From the NCBI GenBank assembly GCA_000526575.1, contig JAGI01000003.1, forward strand, positions 1 through 64,000: a stretch of 64,000 nucleotides of DNA, in the 5' to 3' direction. Origin of the DNA: Clostridium sp. 12(A). Lineage in GTDB: Bacteria; Bacillota; Clostridia; Lachnospirales; Lachnospiraceae. Shown piece after piece: positions 22,251 to 31,432 of the stretch; position 1 is the first letter of the stretch, and each line of letters begins with the position of its first letter. The translations under genes and the position numbers were made by a program. Under the pieces are notes generated by a model. It did no database searches, was not told the origin of the DNA, and saw only the letters and a list, made by a program, of their open reading frames with translations.

Positions 22251-24698
22251 CTATTTTACAAGCTCTCTGACAGAAAATTTAAGTCCTTCTGTATCTGCTG
22301 ATACAACCACTTCATCCCCGTTTTTCACGGTTCCGCTTAAGATCTCCTCCGCCAGCTTATCTTCCAGACTATTTTGTATGGTCCTTCTAAGAGGTCTTGC
22401 ACCGTACTTTTCATCATAGCCTTTCTGAATCAGATATTCCTTTGCATCTTCTTCAACAATAATAGAAATATTCATCTGTTCTTTGGTACGCTTCATAATA
22501 TCCTTCAGCATAATGGATACGATATCCTTCATATGCTCTTTGTTCAGTGGGTGGAATACTATGATCTCATCAATACGGTTAATGAATTCCGGCTTAAAGA
22601 GACGTTTCACTTCTTCCATAACCCGGTCCTTCATCAGCTTGTAATCTGCCTTTTCATCGGCGACTGCACCAAATCCCAGACGTTTCGGAGAAATGATGGT
22701 TTCAGCTCCCGCATTGGATGTCATTATTATAATTGTATTCTTAAAATCAATCTTTCGCCCCTGGGCATCGGTGATGTGACCATCGTCAAGCACCTGTAAA
22801 AGGATATTGAATACATCGGGGTGAGCCTTTTCAATCTCATCAAACAAGATGACGGAATAGGGGTTTCTTCTCACCTTTTCACTTAGCTGGCCGCCCTCAT
22901 CATATCCAACGTATCCAGGAGGAGAACCGATCAGCTTTGAGACACTGTGTTTTTCCATGTATTCCGACATATCTACCCGGATCAGGGCATTTTCCGTACC
23001 GAACATGGCCTCTGAAAGAGCCTTTGAAAGCTCTGTTTTACCCACACCAGTAGGTCCTAAGAACAGGAAGGAGCCGATTGGACGTTTCGGGTCTTTTAAG
23101 CCGACTCTTCCGCGGCGGATGGCTTTTGCAACAGCAGTCACAGCTTCTTCCTGGCCAATGACTCTTTCGTGAAGGATATTCTCCAAGTTTCTAAGGCGTT
23201 CGCTTTCCCCTTCCTCCAGCTTTCTAACAGGAATCTTGGTCCAGCTTGAGATTACATCGGCAATCTCTCCCTCATCTACCGTAAGGCTCTTGGTGGTTTT
23301 CTCCTTCTGCCACTTTTCACGGATCTTATCAATCTTTTCCCGCTTTTTCTCCTGTTTCTTCTTAACGGCACCGGCTTTTTCATAAGCCTCTGCCTTAATA
23401 AAACCTTCCTTCTGATCTTCCATCTGTTCGATCTCAAGCTCCAGTTCTTTAATCTCTGTAGGCTCGGTAAACATGGTCAGACGAACCTTTGAGGAGGCTT
23501 CATCAATTACATCAATTGCTTTATCCGGAAGGAAACGGTCATTGATATAACGGGAGGACAGCTTCACAGCGGCTTTGACAGCATCATCGGTAATGGTTAC
23601 TCTATGATGATCTTCATAACGTCCTTTTAAGCCTCTTAAGATACCGATGGCTGCCTCTTCGGAAGGTTCCTCTACCGTAACCGGCTGGAACCTGCGTTCA
23701 AGAGCTGAGTCCTTTTCAATGTACTTGCGGTACTCTTCTATGGTGGTGGCTCCGATTAACTGAAGCTCGCCTCTTGCTAGTGAAGGCTTTAATATATTGG
23801 AGGCATCAATGGCGCCTTCCGCTCCGCCGGCACCGATAATGGTATGGATCTCATCTATAAATAAAAGAACTTCTCCATCCTCGATGACCTCTGCAATTAC
23901 TTTTTTAATTCTTTCCTCAAACTCGCCACGGTATTTGGAGCCGGCTACCATACCAGATAAATCAAGGGTCAGAAGGCGTTTTCCAGCTATGGTCTCAGGG
24001 ACATCTCCATCCGTGATCATCTGTGCCAGACCTTCTACAACCGCTGTTTTACCAACTCCAGGTTCTCCGATGAGGCAAGGATTATTCTTGGTTCTGCGGC
24101 TTAATATCTGAATGAGGCGCTTGATCTCAGATTCTCTTCCAATGACCGGATCAAGCTTTCCCTTTAATGCAAGCTCTGTCAAATCTCTGCTATAGCTGTC
24201 CAGTGTCGGTGTGTTGCCTTTTTTTTGTGTTTTCATAAGCTCTTCCTTATTGGCTGGAGCATCTTCTCCCATGGCGGCCAGCACATCAATATAGAGCTTT
24301 TGAACGCTGACACCAATGGTATTTAACAATCTGGATGCAACACAGTCATTGTCCCGGATAATAGAAATGAGAACGTGTTCCGTACCAATTAAATTAGCCT
24401 TAAAACGAACTGCTTCCCGGTAACTGTTCTCCAATACTCTTCTTGCGCCGGGAGTATAACCGCCATCTTCCTGGAGACGGACAGCCTGATCCGGTGCAAT
24501 TAACTGGCTGATTAAATTTAAAACTTTATCTTCTTTTACACCATTTTCTTCTAATACCCTGGAAGCGACTCCGCTCCCTTCTTCCAGAAGGCCGATCAGT
24601 AAATGCTCGGTTCCTACATAGCCGTGCCCAAGACGTTCTGCTGCCTGTACGGCCAGATTTATGGCCGTCCTGGCCTTTGTCGTAAATCTGTCTATCAT
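22251..24698 (-). CDS. clpC: ATP-dependent Clp protease ATP-binding subunit ClpC
   Basis: An 815-aa AAA+ unfoldase that feeds ClpP and reads phospho-arginine tags made by McsB. Two N-terminal Clp repeats fill ~1-145. The first ATPase has GEPGVGKTAV (~207), then comes a coiled middle domain with a UVR-like segment (~420-470), and the second ATPase has GPTGVGKTEL (~545). The GYDEKYGARPLRRTIQ C-domain is diagnostic for ClpC. The M-domain is of ClpC (short) rather than ClpB type. AGGAGG lies before the ATG. The gene follows mcsB by 15 bases, in the standard mcsA-mcsB-clpC order. Confidence 0.97.
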   Translation of the reverse strand: MIDRFTTKARTAINLAVQAAERLGHGYVGTEHLLIGLLEEGSGVASRVLEENGVKEDKVLNLISQLIAPDQAVRLQEDGGYTPGARRVLENSYREAVRFKANLIGTEHVLISIIRDNDCVASRLLNTIGVSVQKLYIDVLAAMGEDAPANKEELMKTQKKGNTPTLDSYSRDLTELALKGKLDPVIGRESEIKRLIQILSRRTKNNPCLIGEPGVGKTAVVEGLAQMITDGDVPETIAGKRLLTLDLSGMVAGSKYRGEFEERIKKVIAEVIEDGEVLLFIDEIHTIIGAGGAEGAIDASNILKPSLARGELQLIGATTIEEYRKYIEKDSALERRFQPVTVEEPSEEAAIGILRGLKGRYEDHHRVTITDDAVKAAVKLSSRYINDRFLPDKAIDVIDEASSKVRLTMFTEPTEIKELELEIEQMEDQKEGFIKAEAYEKAGAVKKKQEKKREKIDKIREKWQKEKTTKSLTVDEGEIADVISSWTKIPVRKLEEGESERLRNLENILHERVIGQEEAVTAVAKAIRRGRVGLKDPKRPIGSFLFLGPTGVGKTELSKALSEAMFGTENALIRVDMSEYMEKHSVSKLIGSPPGYVGYDEGGQLSEKVRRNPYSVILFDEIEKAHPDVFNILLQVLDDGHITDAQGRKIDFKNTIIIMTSNAGAETIISPKRLGFGAVADEKADYKLMKDRVMEEVKRLFKPEFINRIDEIIVFHPLNKEHMKDIVSIMLKDIMKRTKEQMNISIIVEEDAKEYLIQKGYDEKYGARPLRRTIQNSLEDKLAEEILSGTVKNGDEVVVSADTEGLKFSVRELVK

Positions 24699-24713
24699 AA
24701 TTGCATCCTCCTG

Positions 24714-25748
24714 TTATTTTAATTCCGGTAATTCCCTGCGGATAAATTCTGCTCTCGCGATATCCAGTTCCTCCTTACTAAGGGGACGGTCAGAAATTTT
24801 CTGCAGATTGGCCGGCTGTATTCCAAGCATTAAGCGGTAAACCGAAACATCTTCCTTTGCCTTTACTAGTTCATCAGACAAGGCAGCCATCAACTGGGAC
24901 AGGAAAATCATAGAATCCCGAAATGTCAGCCTTCTGGCATATTTCAGCACTCCGTATGATTTATACACTTCATCTTCTCTTTCAATCTTTCGTTTCTGTA
25001 TGGACAATTTTCTTACCTGCATCTCCTGATTGGTCAGCTGGATGGCGGCTTTCGTTACCGTATCGATAATCTCCCGTTCCGTCTGACCAAGAGTTTTTAA
25101 ATTGGAGATTTCATAGAGAGATCCGAAGTTTTCTTCCACATCTCCATAAACGCCCCGAACGCAGGCTCCAAAACGGCTCATATCTCCAATCAGACTGGAA
25201 AATTTTCTTCCCTGGGAAAGCATGGGAAGATGAACCACAACAGATGCCCGAAGACCAGTGCCTACATTGGTAGGAAAGGATGTTAAATATCCAAAACGAT
25301 CATCAAAAGCATATTCAAATCTTTCGTTAATGTAATCATCAAGCTTATCCGCCTTTTCCCAAAGCTCTTCCAGATAAAGTCCGGCTCCAAGCATCTGAAT
25401 TCTGATATGATCGTCACAGTTTAAGACGATTCCCGTATCTTCCTCTTGGGAAAGAAGAATTCCGGAAGGCCTTTTCTTTGTTAGAGCTGAAGAATTTAAT
25501 ACTCTTCTTTCTTTTAAGGCCAATCTGTCAAGCTCTTCCATCTCATTTAACAAGGCGAATTTAAACTTTTTCTCTTCCATTTCACCAACATCTTTTAAAC
25601 CGAATTCCAGTCGGTGAACCAGTTCCGTGCTCACTTTGTCATCAAGCTTTGCAGGAAACGGATATTCCTGTAAATTTCTTGCAAGACGGATCCGGCTGCT
25701 TATAATTCCAGGGCGTCCGGCAGGATTTTGCTCATACCATCTATGCAT
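24714..25748 (-). CDS. mcsB: Protein arginine kinase McsB
   Basis: A 344-aa phosphagen-kinase-fold enzyme that phosphorylates arginines on proteins to mark them for ClpCP. It shows IISSRIRLARN (~14-24, nucleotide binding), LNCDDHIRIQ (~110) and TSFPTNVGTGLRASV (~155). Start 25748 (MHRWYEQN) is chosen: AAAGGAA lies 9 bases upstream and the N-terminus matches the family length; ATG 25757 is also possible. It overlaps the 3' end of mcsA by 8 bases, so the activator and kinase are translationally coupled. Confidence 0.95.
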   Translation of the reverse strand: MHRWYEQNPAGRPGIISSRIRLARNLQEYPFPAKLDDKVSTELVHRLEFGLKDVGEMEEKKFKFALLNEMEELDRLALKERRVLNSSALTKKRPSGILLSQEEDTGIVLNCDDHIRIQMLGAGLYLEELWEKADKLDDYINERFEYAFDDRFGYLTSFPTNVGTGLRASVVVHLPMLSQGRKFSSLIGDMSRFGACVRGVYGDVEENFGSLYEISNLKTLGQTEREIIDTVTKAAIQLTNQEMQVRKLSIQKRKIEREDEVYKSYGVLKYARRLTFRDSMIFLSQLMAALSDELVKAKEDVSVYRLMLGIQPANLQKISDRPLSKEELDIARAEFIRRELPELK

Positions 25749-26316
25749 TCGTCTCATTTCCTTTCCTAAGTTCTCTGATTCGATCACGGCAGACCGCTGC
25801 GGTTTCGTAATCTTCAAAACGTAATGCTTCTTTTAGTCTGGAATCCAGCTCTGATAATTCTTTTTCCTCTTCAGTTACTCCTTTGGCCAATACTTTACCG
25901 CTTGTCTTTCCGCCCTTTTCGCCTTCATCCTCTGTATTTTGGTAAACAGGAGATTTACCAGTATGGTGCAGGCTTCCCTGAAGCTGCTTGATGCTGTCCT
26001 CCATAAGAGGACCGAAAACACTGTAACAGTCCGCACACCCAAATCTGCTGTCCCTGACAAAGGTATCATAAGTAGTGCTGCAGGTGGGACAGGAAATCTG
26101 ATGAAGCTTATCAGGTCCCTGATTATCATCTTCGATTCCTAAAAGGCCGGAAAGTAGCTTTCCAATCGGGAATTCTCCGTCAAATATAGCTGCGTATACT
26201 CCAAAATCCATCTCTTTCGCACACTGGGCACAAAAATGATGTTCCTTCTTCACTCCATTCACTACTTCCGTATATTGAATATTTGCTTCGCGAATCTTAC
26301 ATCTCTCGCATAACAT
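25741..26316 (-). CDS. mcsA: McsA, zinc-finger activator of McsB
   Basis: A 191-aa partner protein. Two zinc-binding pairs are visible: MLCERCKIR with HFCAQCAKEM (~3-39), and CPTCSTTYD with CADCYSVF (~75-102). A C-terminal UVR motif (LKEALRFEDYETAAVCRDRI, ~160-185) also occurs in UvrB and ClpC. McsA activates McsB and links it to ClpC. It is the second gene of the operon, 22 bases after the GntR gene. Confidence 0.93.
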   Translation of the reverse strand: MLCERCKIREANIQYTEVVNGVKKEHHFCAQCAKEMDFGVYAAIFDGEFPIGKLLSGLLGIEDDNQGPDKLHQISCPTCSTTYDTFVRDSRFGCADCYSVFGPLMEDSIKQLQGSLHHTGKSPVYQNTEDEGEKGGKTSGKVLAKGVTEEEKELSELDSRLKEALRFEDYETAAVCRDRIRELRKGNETNA

Positions 26317-26338
26317 AATGAACCTCCAATCCAGTGAA

Positions 26339-26725
26339 TTACTCTTCCCTCTGGTCTTTTATAAATGACTGGAATATCTCATCTACCAGCTGGTGCATTT
26401 CTTCACATGACACATTCTTACAGATGCCCCGAGCCAATACTACGCTCAAGTCTCTGCGCATCTCGTCAAGAACCTGGATCTTATCCACATCCAGAGATAC
26501 AACGGCACCTTTGCGGCGGTCAAGCTTTACAAAGCCTTCCTGTTTCAGCACAGTATACGCCTTATTTACCGTATGCATATTAATTCCTATGTTGTCGGCC
26601 ATCTGGCGTACGGAAGGCAGGGGATCCCCTTCTCTGATACTTTCTGTGGCGATTCCTATGATTATCTGGTTTCGAAGCTGGATGTAGATCGCTTCGTCAC
26701 TGTTAAAATCAATTTGCAAAAACAT
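26339..26725 (-). CDS. GntR-family regulator (YtrA type) heading the clp operon
   Basis: A 128-aa short GntR regulator. A winged HTH fills ~8-75 (IYIQLRNQIIIGIATESIRE, LPSVRQMADNIGINMHTVNK, GFVKLDRRKGAVV), then a short helical tail of about 50 residues, the YtrA-type layout without an effector domain. In Bacillus this operon starts with ctsR; here no CtsR (its zinc-independent HTH and arginine sensor) is present and this gene takes its place. It may be the heat or stress repressor of the operon; inferred. Start 26725 (MFLQIDFN) fits family N-termini; the site (GATGGTGA) is weak. Confidence 0.85.
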   Translation of the reverse strand: MFLQIDFNSDEAIYIQLRNQIIIGIATESIREGDPLPSVRQMADNIGINMHTVNKAYTVLKQEGFVKLDRRKGAVVSLDVDKIQVLDEMRRDLSVVLARGICKNVSCEEMHQLVDEIFQSFIKDQREE

Positions 26726-26741
26726 AATTTCACCATCTTTC

Positions 26742-26788
26742 GTTATATCTGTTATATGAATATTAGCACACATCACTTATTTTTTCAA
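26742..26788 (-). promoter_or_regulatory. Promoter of the GntR-mcsA-mcsB-clpC operon with a direct repeat
   Basis: Minus strand TTGAAA (26783-26788), 17 bases, TAATAT (26760-26765). Downstream of the -10 box the heptamer GTTATAT occurs twice in tandem (26742-26748 and 26751-26757), a candidate operator for autoregulation. No CtsR heptad or CIRCE element was seen. Confidence 0.6.
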
Positions 26789-26939
26789 TAGTCTTATCCT
26801 CTCCAGTTTTCATGGTTTTTTCATGATTAAAATTATCCTTTTTTGATTATTTCCATTTTATTCTGCATCACTTCCATATTTTCCTTTTGTATCTGTAAAT
26901 GCAAAATTTTTTTATTAGAAAGTTGTTTTATCATAAATA

Positions 26940-26985
26940 TAAGCTGCTGCATGCCCGGATTATTCCGTTCCCATGCAGCAGCTTA
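26940..26985 (-). terminator. Terminator after the cohesin gene
   Basis: A perfect 14-bp stem TAAGCTGCTGCATG/CATGCAGCAGCTTA with an 18-base loop, 20 bases past the stop codon. The minus-strand tail TATTTATGATAAAA is only moderately T-rich. Between 26789 and 26939 nothing clear is seen. Confidence 0.65.
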
Positions 26986-27004
26986 TTTATTTAACTATCT
27001 ATTA

Positions 27005-28807
27005 TCAATCATCAAGATCCATAAATTCAAAATCGTCTTCTTCGTCCTGATCATCCTTTTTTACCGGTTCAGATGACTGCCCGTTATCTGTCCTCCTGGG
27101 CTGTGTCGGTCTTTTACGTGACTGGCCATGAGACACATGGGAGGACAGATTTCTCTCCACATCTTCAAGGCTGGATTCCACAATAAAATCATCATCCTCT
27201 TCCAGTTCCTGTACCGGATTTTGTATCGGCTTGTCCATGTTTCTTTCAGGCCGCTTAACCTCTGGTATGGTTTCAAAGGATTCCCGGTCAAATTCTTCCC
27301 GGCTGTACCGTTTAATTCTGCTTTCCGGAGCCTCCTCCGGATCTTTATAAAAACGGTTACTGCCTTCCGGATCTCCTTTTACGGAACGATCCCTTCCTGA
27401 GCCGTTATTTCCTTTTCTTAATAGTAAAATAACGATTACCAGAAGAACCAAGGCCATTACGCTGACAGCAATAAGAATATAAAACTGCATGCTGTAATCT
27501 TTTCGAAGTGCTTCATAGGTCTTTGCCAGCTTTGTATACTCGTCACCTGATACTCCTGATGCAAAATACCTTTGAATCGTCTTTTCTTTTAAATCGTAAC
27601 GGTAGAATTCTTTTTCTCCATTCCAGTTCATGGCGTAGAATACACAATATTCCGGTTCTGCCTCAGTTTTTGCCACCCAGCCTGTCACACGGACGCCATC
27701 AATATCCACGCTTCGTTCTGTAAAGCCTTCCGGTACTTTGGTATCTGTATCAAGAGGAATAATTACAATAGCCTTAGAGCTTGTCTCCACCTGTACAAAC
27801 TGAGACCAGGAATCGGATTTCTCATTGTAAACAAAGAAGCCACCATTGCCGCCTGCATCCTTTAAATAAAGGAGAAGAAGATCCTTTTCCAGTCCTTTAC
27901 CCGACATTACATCAGTGCCCTTATAGGAATAAGTTGCTGCTTCAAATCCTTCTGGAAGAGATGCTTCATCAAAGGAGGTTGCAATGTTATAATCCGTTCC
28001 ATTAACCGTTACCTTTGTGTCAGCAAATTCCGCTTCTTTCGTCTCCCCATTTTCATTGGTTTCACGAACGGATTCTCCGCCTTCTGGTTTTTTCACGGTT
28101 ATGGTATAGTTCTTTATGGTCTGGCCGTCTTCGGCTGTTACTTTGACAACAACCTTGTTTTCTCCCGCTTTTAACCCTTTATCACCCTCAAGCGCTACGT
28201 TTGCCCCAGCATTGGCTGCCACAGCATTGACTACTAAATCAGAGGTGTTGGCATCTACTTCGGTTGTATATTGATCCACAGCAGCCGAAAATGCCGGTGA
28301 CAGGGTTCCAGGTGAGATTTTTAAGGATTTTAAAGTGGCATCCTTGGAAACCGTTGCCGGTGAAGTGACCTTTACGGTTGCACTCCCCTGTTTGCTAAGA
28401 GACAGTGCCTGGGAATTTACATCGTAAATTTCCTGAGAGGTTACCTTGATCTGGGCATTGCCCGCCTGTAAGGTTTTAAACTTAAGGCTAAAATTAAATG
28501 TTTTCTGGTCTGCAGAATCCATGGTACCTAAAATTTTAATGGCTCCTGCGCCGCCGTTGGCACTGGTCCCGCTTACAAATTCTAAAATCCCCGGATCATA
28601 CGACAGCATGACCTCTGCTGTCCCCAGTGCAGTATCACTGGTCACCTTCATATTAACAGTCACATCATTTCCCACCATGACCGATGGGTCTGAAAATGAG
28701 ATCTTTGTGTTGGAGGCCCAGGATATCATCTGACCGAAAGGTCCTACGACAGCTATCATGAAGGCGGTCATCACACTGATTAAAAGTTTTTTCAGTTTCC
28801 TATTCAT
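27005..28807 (-). CDS. Membrane-anchored cohesin-domain protein
   Basis: A 600-aa secreted and membrane-anchored protein. Signal peptide ~1-31, then a cohesin-like domain ~33-150 (ISFSDPSVMVGNDVTVNMKV, AEVMLSYDPGILEFVSG, FKTLQAGNAQIKV). A cadherin-like beta-sandwich (~160-240, LKSLKISPGTLSPAFSAAVD ... NYTITVKK) follows, then a region ~245-430 without known motif, and a single TM helix (~443-465, LIAVSVMALVLLVIVILLLR). The cytoplasmic tail is ~130 residues, acidic and Ser/Arg-rich, ending EEDDFEFMDLDD. Cohesins bind dockerins; the gene directly upstream encodes a dockerin protein. The predicted role is to hold that hydrolase at the cell surface. AGGAG precedes the ATG; the gap to the dockerin gene is 24 bases. 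Confidence 0.85.
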   Translation of the reverse strand: MNRKLKKLLISVMTAFMIAVVGPFGQMISWASNTKISFSDPSVMVGNDVTVNMKVTSDTALGTAEVMLSYDPGILEFVSGTSANGGAGAIKILGTMDSADQKTFNFSLKFKTLQAGNAQIKVTSQEIYDVNSQALSLSKQGSATVKVTSPATVSKDATLKSLKISPGTLSPAFSAAVDQYTTEVDANTSDLVVNAVAANAGANVALEGDKGLKAGENKVVVKVTAEDGQTIKNYTITVKKPEGGESVRETNENGETKEAEFADTKVTVNGTDYNIATSFDEASLPEGFEAATYSYKGTDVMSGKGLEKDLLLLYLKDAGGNGGFFVYNEKSDSWSQFVQVETSSKAIVIIPLDTDTKVPEGFTERSVDIDGVRVTGWVAKTEAEPEYCVFYAMNWNGEKEFYRYDLKEKTIQRYFASGVSGDEYTKLAKTYEALRKDYSMQFYILIAVSVMALVLLVIVILLLRKGNNGSGRDRSVKGDPEGSNRFYKDPEEAPESRIKRYSREEFDRESFETIPEVKRPERNMDKPIQNPVQELEEDDDFIVESSLEDVERNLSSHVSHGQSRKRPTQPRRTDNGQSSEPVKKDDQDEEDDFEFMDLDD

Positions 28808-28831
28808 ATTGTCTCCTATTTCTGCAGGGCA

Positions 28832-31189
28832 TTAAAGTCCCAGAACCTTCTTTTTTAATACCAGAAGATCCTTTGAATCAATCTTGCCGTCGCCATTTAA
28901 GTCAGCGGCCTTTTTTTCTGTTTCAGACAACTTTTCCAGTCCAAGGAGGTAACGCTGAAGCTTTAGCACATCCTTGCTTGATACTTTTCCATCCCCATCA
29001 ATATCTCCTGTGGTCCCGGAAGCAGCATGCGCGGCGGCAACTTCCTGGGCCTGTGTCTGTGCTGCAGTCTCTGTTACCTGCGTTGTCACCGGTTTACTTC
29101 CTCCCGGTCCCTGTGTGATGACACCGGTGGAAGTCTGCACGGAGATACTGGTACTGCCTACGGGAGCAATGGTTACATTGCTTCCTCCTGGCGTTCCCTT
29201 GTTACCAGACTCATTGGTACTTGTTTTGCCAGGTCCGCTGCTTCCAGGTCCACCGCTGTTTCCGGATCCGCTGCTGCCACTGGATCCGCTGCTCCCTGAA
29301 CTACTGCTTCCCGGGTTACTGGGCGTGCTGCCTGAACTGCTGCCTCCCACACCAGAAGAATAGGTCGGACCATTATTCTGACGTACTACATGAAGGATAT
29401 ATTCCCTTACCGTTCCATTTTGAGCTGTTACGGATATTTTAATATCATTATTACCATTTTGAAGTGCTACGGTTCCGGTTCCGCTCACAGAGGAGGCAGA
29501 ATTTAACGCTGAAGCAGATATCTTAATGTTAGATACCGTAGGGTCAACAATTAAATTGTATTCCAGGGTATCTCTGTGGAAGGTAGGTGTCATTACAAAG
29601 CCGTCCACACTTAAGCCTGCAAGCATATTGTTGGGATTTCCATCACCTGTTGGCTGACTGCAGGGAGTTTCCGGCATATTATTGTAGACCGGAATCTTAA
29701 ACTCAAGAGCCGTTTTTTTCATATCGCTGTTATATGCTTTTGAAAATACAGCACCCTCTGAAGCTGCGCCCTGTACATTGGTCATGTACTGATGCTTATA
29801 TAAGTTTGCACCCTGTACATTAAACTTCTTCAGATAAAATGTATCCTGCCCAACTTTTACATAGTTATTACCATAATATAAAGCTCCGCCCAAAATTGAT
29901 TTTTCAGGGGAATTCCATGGTCTTCCGTAATTACCTGTTTGGGAGGCCCACCATAAACCTCTTTGAACCGCTGACATACTTCCTGACTGATAGGCTTCAA
30001 TGTTAAAGAAATTATAAAATCCCTCATATCCGGACTCTGTTCCGGATACGCTTTTTCCATTTCCTGCGGATCCCTGTTCCTGTATAATCATAGCAGCAAG
30101 AACGTAAGGGTTAACCCCGGACTGGGTGGCGGCATTCATGATCATGTTTGCATAAGAGGAACTGCCGGTACCGGTGGTATTGTTGGAAGGAGCTGTTGAG
30201 GACGGACCCGTAAGGCTGGCTCCTGGTCCGTATTCCATAAGAACCTGAGGATTCTTAGGTGTTATGGAAGCGTGAGGTGCCTCTAAGCTTACATTCCCGG
30301 ATCCGGAGCTTTGGGGAGCTCCTCCGGTAGCAGGACTTACAGCTGCGCCAGGTCCTACATTTTGAGAACCTCCGGTGGGATTTGAAGTACCGGTGGAATC
30401 ATTGGAACCTCCGCCGCTTTGGGAGCTGCCGGATAAAAAGGTTCCTTTCGTCATGGTCTGCAGCCCATCCATGGTCTGTTTATTGCTGTCATAGGAATGG
30501 CTTAAGAACTGAAATACATTTGTTTCGTCCAGAAAATTTCTGGGATCCATATAGTATTTTACAATATCTTCTGATGCTGTTACCCAGCTACTGCCGTCAA
30601 AGCCTACCCAGGTGCTGGTATCGAAGTTATAGGCACCGCTTAGCATGGACTTCCAGGAGGACATGCTGCTGGTATGTACCAGGGTCTTTCCTACCTGACT
30701 TTCTTCTCTTACCGCTGTATTCCAGTCAAGATTGGTCTTTTGGGCACGAAAAACCCACTGAGGGTGCTGTGCATGGAGCTCACGAAGGCGCACCTTATAG
30801 CTCTCCGGAAATCCTTCCGCGGAAAGCTGGGATTCAAAGTTCCCATCCTGGGTGTAGGAAGCAGGAAACTTTAAATAACTCTTTGTTACATAGCCGGTAA
30901 CCTTTTGACCACTTGCATTGGAAAAACGAATTTGATACCATAACGCGCCGTCCGTTGCATTCTTTTCATCGATTACGGTTACGGATGCGCCGTTGGTCAG
31001 TTTTGTAACGATAGAATAGGTCGTACCGGGCCCGCTCCTCACATTAAGTGAAGTAGCATTCACCGTGGCCGACCTCTCTGTGTAAGCATACGCATTTATG
31101 TATGGCGTAATAACTCCAACGCTGGAATCCAACACCAGAACACTGGCTAATATAATAGCCAGCTTACGAGCTTTTTTGTACTTTTTCAT
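28832..31189 (-). CDS. Secreted dockerin-bearing glucosaminidase with SH3b domain
   Basis: A 785-aa cell-wall hydrolase. Signal peptide ~1-35 (KKARKLAIILASVLVLDSSV), bacterial SH3 domain ~40-105 (LNVRSGPGTTYSIVTKL), a low-complexity insert (~255-335), and a glucosaminidase domain ~345-505 (GVNPYVLAAMIIQEQG, FYNFFNIEAY). A cadherin-like domain lies at ~525-610 and a Ser/Gly/Pro/Thr linker at ~615-720. The C-terminal type I dockerin has two EF-hand-like repeats (DIDGDGKVSSKDVLKLQRYL and DLNGDGKIDSKDLLVLKKKV). It should cut the GlcNAc-MurNAc backbone of peptidoglycan. Start 31189 (MKKYKK) is preferred, with GGAG 6 bases upstream. It is first in the operon with the cohesin protein. Confidence 0.9.
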   Translation of the reverse strand: MKKYKKARKLAIILASVLVLDSSVGVITPYINAYAYTERSATVNATSLNVRSGPGTTYSIVTKLTNGASVTVIDEKNATDGALWYQIRFSNASGQKVTGYVTKSYLKFPASYTQDGNFESQLSAEGFPESYKVRLRELHAQHPQWVFRAQKTNLDWNTAVREESQVGKTLVHTSSMSSWKSMLSGAYNFDTSTWVGFDGSSWVTASEDIVKYYMDPRNFLDETNVFQFLSHSYDSNKQTMDGLQTMTKGTFLSGSSQSGGGSNDSTGTSNPTGGSQNVGPGAAVSPATGGAPQSSGSGNVSLEAPHASITPKNPQVLMEYGPGASLTGPSSTAPSNNTTGTGSSSYANMIMNAATQSGVNPYVLAAMIIQEQGSAGNGKSVSGTESGYEGFYNFFNIEAYQSGSMSAVQRGLWWASQTGNYGRPWNSPEKSILGGALYYGNNYVKVGQDTFYLKKFNVQGANLYKHQYMTNVQGAASEGAVFSKAYNSDMKKTALEFKIPVYNNMPETPCSQPTGDGNPNNMLAGLSVDGFVMTPTFHRDTLEYNLIVDPTVSNIKISASALNSASSVSGTGTVALQNGNNDIKISVTAQNGTVREYILHVVRQNNGPTYSSGVGGSSSGSTPSNPGSSSSGSSGSSGSSGSGNSGGPGSSGPGKTSTNESGNKGTPGGSNVTIAPVGSTSISVQTSTGVITQGPGGSKPVTTQVTETAAQTQAQEVAAAHAASGTTGDIDGDGKVSSKDVLKLQRYLLGLEKLSETEKKAADLNGDGKIDSKDLLVLKKKVLGL

Positions 31190-31256
31190 CTGTTTCTCCC
31201 AATATGACCTTATGTATTTTAAACTTAACAATTATATGTAAATCATCCATTTATTT

Positions 31257-31286
31257 ATTATAATGACAAATCATACCATGTGTCAA
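31257..31286 (-). promoter_or_regulatory. Promoter of the dockerin-cohesin operon
   Basis: Minus strand TTGACA (31281-31286), 18 bases, TATAAT (31257-31262). Consensus hexamers, about 65 bases from the start. Confidence 0.75.
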
Positions 31287-31373
31287 CCAAATCGTCCAAA
31301 GTTCAGACAATTGGAATTATTTGTAAGAAAATCTTTATAGTTTTAAGAATCACTTAAGCATCATAGCGATACC

Positions 31374-31402
31374 TTGAAAACAAGGATATGGTGTGATAGA
31401 CT
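31374..31402 (+). promoter_or_regulatory. Promoter of the DUF985 gene
   Basis: TTGAAA (31374-31379), 17 bases, TAGACT (31397-31402), followed by AGGAAAGGAG. Confidence 0.55.
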
Positions 31403-31432
31403 AAGTTAAAACAAAAGGGAAGGAAAGGAGAT

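Noticed and set aside
26833-26934. 33-aa minus-strand frame (MIKQLSNKK... IIKKG) between the cohesin gene and the GntR operon
   Set aside because: No ribosome binding site or promoter, Lys/Ile-rich composition expected from AT-rich DNA, and it starts right after a terminator.
28873-29442. Several plus-strand frames rich in Pro, Leu and Cys
   Set aside because: Antisense shadows of the Ser/Gly/Thr-rich linker of the dockerin protein.
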